Positions 1 to 9,064 of a stretch of DNA of 64,000 nucleotides are shown here, one piece after another. The translations under genes were made by a program, and so were the position numbers. How positions within the stretch are numbered: the first letter of the stretch is position 1; each line of letters starts with the position of its first letter. The DNA is from Caballeronia sp. SEWSISQ10-4 2 (GTDB lineage: Bacteria > Pseudomonadota > Gammaproteobacteria > Burkholderiales > Burkholderiaceae): NCBI RefSeq assembly GCF_030464885.1, contig NZ_JALPRJ010000020.1, positions 62,001-126,000 on the forward strand. The letters run 5' to 3'. The notes below the pieces were generated by a model that worked only from the letters and a program-made list of their open reading frames with translations, ran no database searches and was not told where the DNA came from.

Positions 1-965
1 GCAAAGAAATAGCGCGACGCCGAATTATGGAACGCGAGTAATCCCGCATAAACGCTGGTGATGAACAGAATGCTCATCGCCGTAGTCAGGGTTTTGTTGG
101 CGTAGTGATCTGACAAACTGTACAGAAACGTTGTCGGGTCGGACAATGAGGTCAGGGTTTTGACGATCTTGTCGGAGCCCGCACCAATTACCATGCACCA
201 CGCCGAGAACGCGTAAAACACGCCGATCAGCAACACCGAAATGTAGGTTGCGAGCGGCACCGTGCGGTGCGGGTCCTTCGCTTCCTCGCTATAGATGGTG
301 GTGGCCTCAAAGCCAATGAAGCTCGCGAAGCAGAACAGAAAGCCGATCGCTGGCGTACCGCTGAGAAATGCATGCGGGGTAAACGACACACCGTTGATCC
401 CGCTGTCGCCTCTGGCCATCAAGATTGCCAGATCGAGGATCAATACAACGATGTATTCGCCGAACACCAGCACGCCCAAGAGCTTCGCGGACAGGTCGAT
501 TTGCCGGTAGCCAAGCACGGCAATACTGGCCATTGCAACAAACGAACAGGCCCACCACGGAGCGTCGATGCCGAAGCGGCTGCTCAGTAGCCCGGATACG
601 ACTGCTCCAAACATGCCATAGAGGCCGATCTGCATCGTGTTGTAGCCGAGCAGGGCAAGCAGTGCCGCTGAGCCACCAGCGGTGCCGCCCAAACCGCGGG
701 CAGTGAACGCATAGAAGCCGCCCGCGTTGGTAATGTGGCGCGCCATCGCCGTATAGCCTGCCGAGAACAGCAGCAGTATTGCGACTGTTGCGACCAGTAG
801 GGCAGGCGTGCCCGCGCCATTGCCTAGCATGATGCCGATCGGAAACCCCCCTGCGATGGCGACGAGAGGGCCTGCGGCCGAGATGACAAAGAAGATAATA
901 AACCCAAGGCCTAACGCGCCTTGCCGAAGCTCGGTGGATTCGGGTGATTCAACTGCGACGGTCAT
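1..965 (-). CDS. APC-superfamily amino acid permease (partial, C-terminus outside window)
   Basis: Reading the minus strand from the ATG at 963-965 gives an open frame of about 321 codons that runs off the left edge. The protein starts MTVAVESPES and has a run of hydrophobic helices: an early GLGFIIFFVISAAGP segment with the first-helix glycine-rich unwinding typical of the APC fold, then NAGGFYAFTARGLGG, which is the conserved loop of amino-acid permeases. About eight of the expected twelve helices are inside the window. The family imports amino acids or amines across the inner membrane by proton symport; the substrate cannot be named. No gene overlaps it, and the next minus-strand gene stops about 260 bases upstream. 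The family is clear, the substrate is unknown. Confidence 0.88.
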   Translation of the reverse strand, partial: MTVAVESPESTELRQGALGLGFIIFFVISAAGPLVAIAGGFPIGIMLGNGAGTPALLVATVAILLLFSAGYTAMARHITNAGGFYAFTARGLGGTAGGSAALLALLGYNTMQIGLYGMFGAVVSGLLSSRFGIDAPWWACSFVAMASIAVLGYRQIDLSAKLLGVLVFGEYIVVLILDLAILMARGDSGINGVSFTPHAFLSGTPAIGFLFCFASFIGFEATTIYSEEAKDPHRTVPLATYISVLLIGVFYAFSAWCMVIGAGSDKIVKTLTSLSDPTTFLYSLSDHYANKTLTTAMSILFITSVYAGLLAFHNSASRYFF

Positions 966-1222
966 TTGCTTTACTCCAGAATATGTGGCGGCTCCGGAAA
1001 GTCCTGATTCTGAACCCGGTTTCACGGCGGGCTGCGCTGCTTTTCCCCAACCTGTGCCTGATGCAATTCACTTTAGGGAGTCAAAATGGCAGCAGTGAGC
1101 GCAAATTGGCAACGCGTGGCGTCGGCCCAGAGAACGATGCGAGTCCTTTATCCATTGGACGCTGCTTCAGAATTTGGACCGCATGCGCTTTCGTTTTTCA
1201 CAGGGTATCAATGCGCCTTTCG

Positions 1223-2200
1223 CTACTCGGACTTCAGGATGCCATCCTTGGAAAAGAAGATGGGTGCGCTTATTCCAGCGCCCGGCACGACCAGTGCGGT
1301 TAGTGAGGCACGGTCCGGTCGCTGCTTCGCTGTGAAGCGTGCGGCGGTAGAGGACCCGTTGAGCACGAACCCATCCAGGCCAACGCCGAACACCTGATCC
1401 CCCGACGCGACGAGCTCCGTGATAGACCCGTTTGAACCCGAGTCGACGGAGGTCCACGTATCGCCGCCGTCATGGCTGCGGTAGAGGTGACCAAGCAGTC
1501 CTCCGACAAATATCGAACCGTCCGCTGCCGCAGTGCCCGTCCACAAGCTGCCCTTGTTGCCAGTTTGACGATATTCCCAAGTGGAACCGCCGTCGCGTGA
1601 GCGAAGCACGATGCCCTGCTCAGCGGCAACGAAGAGCGTGCCCGAGCCATCGGCGAAGATCCGGTACAGGTTGCGATCAGCCTTGCCGCCGCCGGGCGGC
1701 GGCGGTAGCTTCAAGACGTTCCAGGTGTGGCCGCCGTCGGCTGTTTCCAGCAGGAGCGACCACAGGCCAACCGCCCAGCCGTGGCTCGCGTCCTTGAAAT
1801 ACACTGAGAAGAGCGGCTGGTCGATCGATGTATCGGCACGCTGCAGTGTCCAGGTTTCGCCGCCATCGACGGTGTCGAGAATGACACCCCACTGGCCCAC
1901 AGCCCAGCCGTGCTGTGGGTCGGTGAAATAGACCGACGAAAGTGTCGACGAGGCTGGGACTGCTTTCGCCTGCCTGTAGGCATGGCCTCCATCGTCGGAC
2001 AGTACGACGATGCCATGCTCGCCGACGGCGACGATCCGCGAACCGGCGCGTGTTGCGTCCAGCAGCATCGAGTGGGTTGGGTCGCCCCAAGGGTGTGCCG
2101 GCAAGACCGTTAGCTGTGCTGCTGTGCTGCCGTCCGTCTGCGCGAAGCTACTCACGCAGACACAACACAGCGCGGCACAGGCAAGAAGATTTTTGATCAT
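1223..2200 (-). CDS. Exported YCF48/BNR-repeat beta-propeller protein
   Basis: 325 residues. The ATG has AAGGG six bases upstream. Residues 1-20 are a Sec signal peptide ending at FAQ. The mature part is made of propeller blades with repeated Asp-box-like signatures (SDDGGHAY, DGGETW, DGGHTW, DGGSTWEY, HDGGDTWTSV) and GWAVG turns, the pattern of YCF48/HCF136-like and sialidase-type propellers. It lies 30 bases after the MMPL/RND transporter gene and is the last gene of the four-gene envelope operon. No photosystem role is expected in this organism; periplasmic scaffolding for the transporter is my inference from the conserved pairing of such propellers with MMPL proteins. The family call is secure, the function is open. 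Confidence 0.85.
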   Translation of the reverse strand: MIKNLLACAALCCVCVSSFAQTDGSTAAQLTVLPAHPWGDPTHSMLLDATRAGSRIVAVGEHGIVVLSDDGGHAYRQAKAVPASSTLSSVYFTDPQHGWAVGQWGVILDTVDGGETWTLQRADTSIDQPLFSVYFKDASHGWAVGLWSLLLETADGGHTWNVLKLPPPPGGGKADRNLYRIFADGSGTLFVAAEQGIVLRSRDGGSTWEYRQTGNKGSLWTGTAAADGSIFVGGLLGHLYRSHDGGDTWTSVDSGSNGSITELVASGDQVFGVGLDGFVLNGSSTAARFTAKQRPDRASLTALVVPGAGISAPIFFSKDGILKSE

Positions 2201-2230
2201 TGAGAACCCTTGATGTTATGTCCGACATGC

Positions 2231-4591
2231 TCAGTGGCCCAGCAGACCCGGCGCGCGCACCGGCTTGCGGCGCGGGAACCAGCGCTCAAGCAGGACCGCG
2301 AGCGCCGGTAAGGCCGTCATCGCCATCACCAGGTTGACGATGAACATGAACGCGAGCAGCTTCCCCATGTCGGCCTGGAACTTCAGCGCGGAGAAACTCC
2401 AGGTGGCGACGCCGATCGCGAGCGTGATCGCCGTGAAGATCGTCGCCACGCCGACCTCGAGCATCGCGTGCTCAACCGCCTTGACGATGGTCTGGCCGTT
2501 CGCCATGTGCAGTTGCAGCCGGTTGTAGATATAGAACGCGTAGTCGACGCCGATCCCGACTGCGAGCACCATTACCGGCAGCGTCGCGACGGTCAGGCCG
2601 ATCTGCAGCTCCTTCATGAACCAGTAGCCGATGAAGGTTGCAACCGTGAGCGGCGCACAGCACGCCACCATTGCGCGCAGGTCGCGATAGGCGAGGAACA
2701 CGAGGATCAGGATCGCCGCGTAGACGTAGAGCATCATCGGCAGCTCGCTTTGCGCCACCTCATCGTTGGTCGCAGCCAGCACTCCGGCATTGCCTGCGGC
2801 GAGCCGGATCGAGACACCATCGAGATGGTGCGACGCGCGGTATTGCTTGACGTCCGCCAGGATGCGGTTAAGTGTCTTCGCCTTGTGATCGGTCAGGAAC
2901 AGATGGACCGCCGTCATGCTGCAATCCTTGTTCATGTAGCCCTTGACCCGTCCGATCTCGGCCGATAGTCCGCCGTAGTTGCCCGGATCAATCGGCACCA
3001 CATTCATTTTCGGATTGCCTTCGTTATAGCCTTCGTTATATGTGCGCAGCATCGCGGGATACGATTGCACCGAAACGACCCCCGGCTCGCTTTGCATCGC
3101 CGACGCGAAGTCATCTTCGAATACGCCGACTGTAGGACTGTCGCAAGCAGCGCCCGCCGACTCGAACACAATCGTCAGCCAGTCAAGCCCGACGTCGTAG
3201 TTGTTCGCGATCGAAACGGCATCGCGGTTGAAACGCGCGTCCGCACGCAGCTCCGGTGCACCCGGCTGGAGCGTACCGATCACGCGGTCGCGGCTTTGCC
3301 ACGCTGCCAGCGCGAACACGAGTGCTGTGATTGCGACGACAACGTACGCGTTCCTCGGTTCGGCGACCCGCGCCAGCTTGCGCAGCCACGCCGAGCGGCG
3401 TTCCCGCTTGTCGAGTGCGCGATCGGCGTACGCCTTCGTGAAATGGAAGCAGGACGCGGCCACTGGCAGCATGATCAGGTTCGTGACGATCTTGTAGCCT
3501 ACCCCGAGCGATGCCGTGATCGCGAGCTCACGCACCATGGGAATTGGAATTAATAACAGCGTGATGAACGACACCAATGCGGTGATCAGCGCCAGCGTGC
3601 CGGGTATCAACAGGCCGCTAAAGCTGTGGCGCGCCGCGTCGAGCGAGCTGCGCCCGTGCGACAGTTCGCGCACGATGTAGTTGACCTGCTGCACGCCGTG
3701 CGACACGCCGATCGCGAACACCAGGAACGGTACCAGCACCGCGAGCGGATCGAGACCGAAGCCAAGCAGCCTGAGCGTGCCGAACTGCCAGGCGAGCGAC
3801 GTCAGCGAACACGCAATCGGCAGGATCGTAAAGCGGATGGAATGGCTGTACCAGTACACCGCAAGCGCGGTCAGCAGCAGTGCGACACCGCAAAAACCGA
3901 GCACGGCGGTCGCGCCGTCAGCGATGTCACCGATCTGCTTCGCAAAGCCGATGATCTGGATCTCATAGCCCGTGTCTTCGAACGGTTTGCGAATCTGCGT
4001 TTCGAGCAAATGGTTGAACGCGACGTAGTCGAGCACCTTACCCGCGCTGTCGCGCTCGTTCAGTTCGGCCGTAATCATCGCGCTGCCTTCGCCGTGCGAG
4101 ACGAGGGTGCCGATATAACCCCCGTCTGTCGCCGACCGCCGGATCTTCGTGATGATTTGCGGCGTCAGTTGATCAGGCGTGATCGTACCGTCGATGACGG
4201 GGTTGGCGCGAAAGCCGTCCTCGGTGATTTCATTGACGAACGCGTTGGGCGTCCACAGCGACTGCACGCCCTGCCGGTCGACGTTTGGCAGGAACATGAC
4301 CGCCTGTGTCACCTTGTACAAGCGCGTGAGTCCTTGCGGCGTCCAGATATTGCCGTCGCGGGCGCGCACGACAACGGTGATGCGATTCGCGCCGAACAGA
4401 TCGTTGCGATACTTCTGGAAGGTCTTGATGTACTCATGGCCTATCGGCATCTGTTTCTCGAAGCCAGCCTCCATGCGTAACTGCGCTGCGAACACGGCCA
4501 TGATGGCGGTGAAAATCCCGATCGCTATCAGCACGACCGCGCGATGTCCGAAAAACAGTTTCTCAAGACGGGTAACGAAGCGATTTAACAC
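2231..4591 (-). CDS. RND-superfamily MMPL-type transporter
   Basis: 786 residues, beginning at a GTG preceded by AAGGA. The layout is that of a two-fold repeated RND/MMPL protein: one N-terminal helix (about 18-37), a large periplasmic loop (about 38-225), five helices (about 226-390), a second single helix (about 410-428), a second loop and five C-terminal helices (about 610-770). Segments such as VLVPFLVFAIGVSHGVQQ and VMVLAVGIGVDYAFYIYN match the conserved helix-4 region of sterol-sensing/MMPL domains with acidic residues in the proton relay area. MMPL proteins move lipids or hydrophobic molecules by proton antiport. Its operon partners are DUF1329, DUF1302 and a BNR propeller, so a trans-envelope hydrophobe pathway is likely. 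Direction and substrate are not determinable here. Confidence 0.9.
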   Translation of the reverse strand: MLNRFVTRLEKLFFGHRAVVLIAIGIFTAIMAVFAAQLRMEAGFEKQMPIGHEYIKTFQKYRNDLFGANRITVVVRARDGNIWTPQGLTRLYKVTQAVMFLPNVDRQGVQSLWTPNAFVNEITEDGFRANPVIDGTITPDQLTPQIITKIRRSATDGGYIGTLVSHGEGSAMITAELNERDSAGKVLDYVAFNHLLETQIRKPFEDTGYEIQIIGFAKQIGDIADGATAVLGFCGVALLLTALAVYWYSHSIRFTILPIACSLTSLAWQFGTLRLLGFGLDPLAVLVPFLVFAIGVSHGVQQVNYIVRELSHGRSSLDAARHSFSGLLIPGTLALITALVSFITLLLIPIPMVRELAITASLGVGYKIVTNLIMLPVAASCFHFTKAYADRALDKRERRSAWLRKLARVAEPRNAYVVVAITALVFALAAWQSRDRVIGTLQPGAPELRADARFNRDAVSIANNYDVGLDWLTIVFESAGAACDSPTVGVFEDDFASAMQSEPGVVSVQSYPAMLRTYNEGYNEGNPKMNVVPIDPGNYGGLSAEIGRVKGYMNKDCSMTAVHLFLTDHKAKTLNRILADVKQYRASHHLDGVSIRLAAGNAGVLAATNDEVAQSELPMMLYVYAAILILVFLAYRDLRAMVACCAPLTVATFIGYWFMKELQIGLTVATLPVMVLAVGIGVDYAFYIYNRLQLHMANGQTIVKAVEHAMLEVGVATIFTAITLAIGVATWSFSALKFQADMGKLLAFMFIVNLVMAMTALPALAVLLERWFPRRKPVRAPGLLGH

Positions 4592-4652
4592 GGCCTATCC
4601 TTCAAAGATTTCGGTACGCGGACATGCGTACCGCTTGACTGCGCTGAACGGT

Positions 4653-6482
4653 TCAGAAATTGCGCGTTGCAAACATACCTACGAAATTCCGGTCGGCATA
4701 CGGCTGGCCGACCGTGTTATGCCCGCCGAAGAACGCCGTGAAATTGATACCGGCCTGCCAAACCGTAGGGTTCTGGTTGAACAGCACGTAGAAGTTCAGC
4801 GACTTCGCACCTTGCAGGTAGTTCGCCGAGAAGGTGGGTGTGTACCCATATAACGCATCGGAGAAAGTCACACCAGGTGTGACCTGCCAGCCAGGAATCA
4901 GGCTTCCGTCATACGTCCAGTTGAAGTCGACGGTTGCGCCCACCGAGCTCGCGGTACCCTGCGCTGCAACGATTGGGTAACCCAGGCTTGAGCCATTGTT
5001 CAGCCACGCGTAGTAACCGGCAGCCGGCACTTGGGTGACGCTTTGGCCGTCGATCGTGCGCGTTACGCCGCTCGAACTCAAACCGGGGTAGTAAATCCAC
5101 GTCAACTCGGCGGTCAACACGGCTATGTCCGCATGGATGAGCTTCAGGAACGGATACTCGCTCTGTGTGAGACTGAGCTGCCCGTTGATGTCGTACTGGA
5201 GCTTCTTCCTGTCTTCCCATTGTTGGCAATTGATGCCGCTCACACCATTGGTGTTCGAATCGAGCGGCCCATTCGCCCCGAAACAGCTGGACAATGCGAT
5301 TGCGTCATGCGGACGGTATGACAGTTCGGTGCCGATCGCCCAATCTCCCAGCGCAAAGTTCGCACTCGCCCCAAACAGTTGGCGATTCTCGAGATACGAC
5401 CACTGGTTCGAACCGTTGGCGAGTGTGGAAAGCACCGGCGACTTGTCGGTATAGTTCTCATAGTAGAAACCGAAATTCGCATCGATGTTCTTCGGCTTGT
5501 AGTTAAGCTTCACGCCAAACTGAGGCTTGTACTCGCTTGGCAGTTGCGTGGACACGGGGATGCCGATCGAGTTATACGGCGACCCCGCATACTGGCCGTT
5601 CACCAGGCCCGAGTTGATCGTCGAGAGCGTCGTGGAATTGCCGCTGTTCGAGCCGGCGATGGTCCCCGCATCGACACCGCCCACGTTGAAGTTGTTGGAG
5701 TTGACGGTAGCCGGTACTGCACCACGCCCGAAATTATTGCTGACCGACCAGAATGTGCCTACGGGCGGATAGCGGTTGCCGTTCCACTGGAACTGGTAGT
5801 ACCCCTCAGTGCTGAAGCCGTTACCCAGACCGGCCGCAAAGCTCAGCATCGGTGCCGGCAGCAGTGCCTGCTTGAGCTGCGTCCCCGGGATCAGGAGCTT
5901 CTGGATATCGACGGAGTTCGTCGCATTGATGCCGCCCGTCGCGAAGTAGCTCTCGCCCCAGTTGATGACCTGATTGCCCAGGCGCACGTGCGCGGGCCCG
6001 CCACCAAGGTTGAAGTCCTTTTCAACCCACAGGTCGAGTAGTTGCACCGGATAGACCACCTGTGCCGATGCCGTACTGGAGAGAGGCGTTCTCGCGGTAT
6101 CGCCGGCCAGGAAATCGTACATGGCGGTACCGCGTATCATGAATTTGTAGCCTTCGTTGGGCATCGTCAGTAAAAGTTCGCTCGTCGCGCTGATGTAGGT
6201 ACTGAACGCCTGCCCCTTGCGGTAGTTCAGATCGCCGTCATCCCCGAAACCCCACTGGTTGACGTTGGCTGCCGCACCGCAACCGTATGCGTCCGGGTCG
6301 CCGGTGAGCGAGCAGCTCGGACTCTTCGTGCGAATGCCCGCGCCTGCCGTCAGATTCGAAACCAACGAGCCGGACAGATCGCCAAAACCCGTCGTGAAGT
6401 CGTAGCCGTAAGCGCTTGACGACGCTGCGCCTAACACTGCGAGCGAAACCGAAGCCGCCAATCCTACCCCTGTCGTTTTCAT
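4653..6482 (-). CDS. DUF1302 family outer-membrane protein
   Basis: 609 residues, with AAGGTGA before the ATG. A signal peptide (about residues 1-27, ending SSAYG) is followed by a protein rich in alternating beta-strand segments and aromatic girdles, ending in NF, as expected for an outer-membrane barrel. The N-terminal YDFTTGFGDLSGSLVSNLTAG and the block WGESYFATGGINATNSVDI are characteristic of DUF1302. It sits between DUF1329 (83 bases upstream) and the MMPL transporter (61 bases downstream). DUF1302/DUF1329 pairs are common in proteobacteria that use steroids, esters and other hydrophobic substrates; a role as the outer-membrane conduit is inference. Confidence 0.9.
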   Translation of the reverse strand: MKTTGVGLAASVSLAVLGAASSSAYGYDFTTGFGDLSGSLVSNLTAGAGIRTKSPSCSLTGDPDAYGCGAAANVNQWGFGDDGDLNYRKGQAFSTYISATSELLLTMPNEGYKFMIRGTAMYDFLAGDTARTPLSSTASAQVVYPVQLLDLWVEKDFNLGGGPAHVRLGNQVINWGESYFATGGINATNSVDIQKLLIPGTQLKQALLPAPMLSFAAGLGNGFSTEGYYQFQWNGNRYPPVGTFWSVSNNFGRGAVPATVNSNNFNVGGVDAGTIAGSNSGNSTTLSTINSGLVNGQYAGSPYNSIGIPVSTQLPSEYKPQFGVKLNYKPKNIDANFGFYYENYTDKSPVLSTLANGSNQWSYLENRQLFGASANFALGDWAIGTELSYRPHDAIALSSCFGANGPLDSNTNGVSGINCQQWEDRKKLQYDINGQLSLTQSEYPFLKLIHADIAVLTAELTWIYYPGLSSSGVTRTIDGQSVTQVPAAGYYAWLNNGSSLGYPIVAAQGTASSVGATVDFNWTYDGSLIPGWQVTPGVTFSDALYGYTPTFSANYLQGAKSLNFYVLFNQNPTVWQAGINFTAFFGGHNTVGQPYADRNFVGMFATRNF

Positions 6483-6565
6483 AGTTCACCTTATCTGTTC
6501 TGTCCTGATGGGCGATCATGGAGGCACGCGCACACGAGGCGCGCGCTTCTCCAGCGCCACACGAA

Positions 6566-7927
6566 TTAACGCTCGCTGATCGAACGCAGGTTCTCGGCCG
6601 AGTAGAAGTCGGATGAGAAGTGCGGATCGCTCGAGGTCCCGAAGTAATGCACGTCCTGGCCAGTACCGATCACGGTTTGATCAGTGACGTAGCGCCCGGC
6701 AAGCAGGTTGTATTGGGCAAAGGGCTCAATATCACAGGTGCCACCCAGTTCCCAGACCGGAACCGGATAGCCTTCCTTCGTTTTCCAGAGCTTGCCCTGC
6801 GCGTCGTAATCCTCGCCCACCAACGCGAGATACGTGTCCTCGTCGAGATACAACACCTTTTTCTGCGAGATGTGCCGCATGTTCGACTTGAGCGTTGCCT
6901 CAAGCACATAGACACGGTGCAGCTCGTAGCGCCGTGCTGACGGATCGACTCCATCTGGCTTGAATACATCGCCCGCGCTCTTCTTGAAGTCGTACATCGC
7001 GAAGTCGTTGTAGGGAACGTACAGCTCCTTCTTGCCGACGAGTTTCCAGTTGAAGCGATCTATGTCTCCATTGAAGAGCCAGGGTTCGTCGACGGTGTAC
7101 TGGTTTTCGAAGCCGATCTGCGGGGCGTCGTAGTCGTACGAAGGCATCCGGCGCACGCGCCTTTGGCCTGGAAAGTAGTAGAACGTAGGGGATTCGTTGT
7201 CGGCGAAATGGAATGTCTGGACGAGCCCCTGGCCGGCCAGCGCCGGTGGCGTGTCGTAGGCGAAGTAGATCGAGAACAGCGAGTCGTTGGGCGCGAGCGT
7301 GTTGGCTCCCTTCTTGCCCCACGGGAAATACAAGGTCTGGTGGCTCGTCACCGAAATCCAGTCTGAGCTGCCCGCACGTGGGGACACCATTGTATTGACC
7401 TTAGCCCATTGAGCGCCCACACCGCGATACCGGGTCAGGTAGTTCCAGACTGCTTCCTGGCCGGTCTTCGCACCGGGGAACGGGATGCCTGGAAGTACTG
7501 CGCTTTGCAGGTGATCACCATTGGCGTCGAGCTTGGCACTGTCCGAATTCTTCTTGATGTTGTCTTGCACCCAGTCCGGATAGCTGCAATCGCGATGGGT
7601 GGGATAGACGTCCATCTGATAGTTCTTGACCTGCTTGAACAGCGCAATCTGGCCCGGCGAAAGCTTGTCTGCGTACTTGTCGAGGTTAGCCGCTGTAATC
7701 GAAAACAAGGGTTTCTCGTCCTTGTATTTCCAGTAATCGCCGCGCACCTTGCCCGCGCTCCATCCAGCTTGCGGCGTATCGTGGCCGGAAAATGCCGGTA
7801 TCACTCCGTCGCTGCTCGCTCCCGTCTGCGCGCCCACGATCGTCAGATCATTGGGCGACTCCGCCCATGCAAGTGCAATCGACCCGCTGCACATTGCCAA
7901 CAAAACCAGCTTTGCAAGTTGCTTCAT
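6566..7927 (-). CDS. DUF1329 family exported protein
   Basis: 453 residues, the usual length of DUF1329. The start ATG follows GAGGAGTGGGAA, the strongest ribosome site of the operon. Residues 1-22 are a signal peptide (cleavage after AWA). Recognisable blocks include AQTGASSDGVIPAFSG, the GQRRVRRMPSYDYDAP motif and the acidic YLDEDTYLALVGEDYDAQG strand. The fold is thought to be related to LolA/LolB lipoprotein carriers, which would suit a periplasmic hydrophobe shuttle between the MMPL pump and the DUF1302 barrel; that role is inference. This is the first gene of a four-gene minus-strand operon, so the promoter lies between 7928 and about 8060. Confidence 0.9.
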   Translation of the reverse strand: MKQLAKLVLLAMCSGSIALAWAESPNDLTIVGAQTGASSDGVIPAFSGHDTPQAGWSAGKVRGDYWKYKDEKPLFSITAANLDKYADKLSPGQIALFKQVKNYQMDVYPTHRDCSYPDWVQDNIKKNSDSAKLDANGDHLQSAVLPGIPFPGAKTGQEAVWNYLTRYRGVGAQWAKVNTMVSPRAGSSDWISVTSHQTLYFPWGKKGANTLAPNDSLFSIYFAYDTPPALAGQGLVQTFHFADNESPTFYYFPGQRRVRRMPSYDYDAPQIGFENQYTVDEPWLFNGDIDRFNWKLVGKKELYVPYNDFAMYDFKKSAGDVFKPDGVDPSARRYELHRVYVLEATLKSNMRHISQKKVLYLDEDTYLALVGEDYDAQGKLWKTKEGYPVPVWELGGTCDIEPFAQYNLLAGRYVTDQTVIGTGQDVHYFGTSSDPHFSSDFYSAENLRSISER

Positions 7928-9064
7928 TTCCCACTCCTCACGTCGTTCCAGGTACGGTTGTTTCCAGGCTGCTGTGAGGAGGAATGTAGGGATACCAAAA
8001 AAAAGCCTTTAGCCCGATTTGGCAAACGATCGCGTGGGGTTTGCTTGTAGAGGCGGCGGACGCATGCGGCGAGCGATATGCACGCGGGTATTTAAGAACG
8101 GACTTTCATAGGACACGCGGTGCTTACGCTGCTGTCGCTGAGCGAAGCAAAGCGCCAAGTACCCGTACCGCGTGATCGTGAGAAAGCACCATGTACAGAA
8201 ACGTTCACCGTCCGGATCCGCAGATCAGCCTCTTGAGGGAAACGATTTCCGCCAAGCTCGATAACTGAAGTCAATTATCGCGGGGGAGTTTGGCGGGGTG
8301 AGGCGGGTTTACTGCAAAATGGGGCTGGGCGAGAAGGCTTGTCCTGCGGCGCCGGACCGCGGTTTAACGCCGTTGCTGACTGAAGTGCGAGCCAGCTTCG
8401 TTTGAACCTCGCCCGTCAATTCGCGGTATGACGAAGCGGAAAGCCGGTTGGAAAAATGTGACTCAATCACCGCGAAATCGCCAATGGTGCGGGCGATCCG
8501 GTCACGGGCGTCGGTCCGCTCTCGCAGCGACCCAAGATAAAAATTTGGCAGATAAATGATCTGGATCAAAAAGACGCGATTGAGTGGCCACTCGGCGTTT
8601 CAGCAACGTGGCTGGCATCCGTAAAAAATACTAACGAAACTTCGCCTTCCAGAGCGCTGTCGCGGTGTCGAACAATCGACCATCGGCACAGGGTTGGTTA
8701 CGCGCTGACGCGCCAACCGCGTGCAAAACGCGAACCCATAGCCGTGCGGAAAACGATTGGCGTGTATTCGGCAAGGGTTTGTTCCTCTGCAGAAGAGGCA
8801 CCTGCTGCCGTAAACAGAGGCATGGTCGTACTCGCCACCATCCGGTGCGAAGAGAGCTGAGCGTAGGTCTTCCGCGCGCGCTGATTGGGAGTAGAAGCGC
8901 CCTTTCAATGATTTGGGGCGTCCATTGGGTAGACCGTCTCATTTAACGATGCCTAAGTAGTACCGAGCAAGTGCTTTTCGCGTGCCGCGATCGGCACGAT
9001 TGAATTCGCTGTCGCACACATTCCGGCGCGAGAGTCAAACATACATTTTATCCAGGCGGGCGAC
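7928..9064. other. Intergenic region with no convincing gene
   Basis: About 1.1 kb between the divergent DUF1329 operon and the chemoreceptor. It should hold both promoters, but I see no clear sigma-70 or sigma-54 pair. An A-run (7998-8005) lies in the DUF1329 leader. On the minus strand a frame is open from 8599 to 8309 and reads EWPLNRVFLIQIIYLP, then TIGDFAVIESHFSNRL; it has only a TTG start, no ribosome site and no family I recognise. It may be the tail of a lost gene. Other frames here are short and look random. Confidence 0.5.

Noticed and set aside
3626-4480. 284-codon plus-strand frame inside the MMPL gene
   Set aside because: Shadow; Arg-rich and without domain.
8600-8942. Overlapping minus-strand frames of about 100 codons
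   Set aside because: Cys/Arg-rich random composition and no ribosome site.
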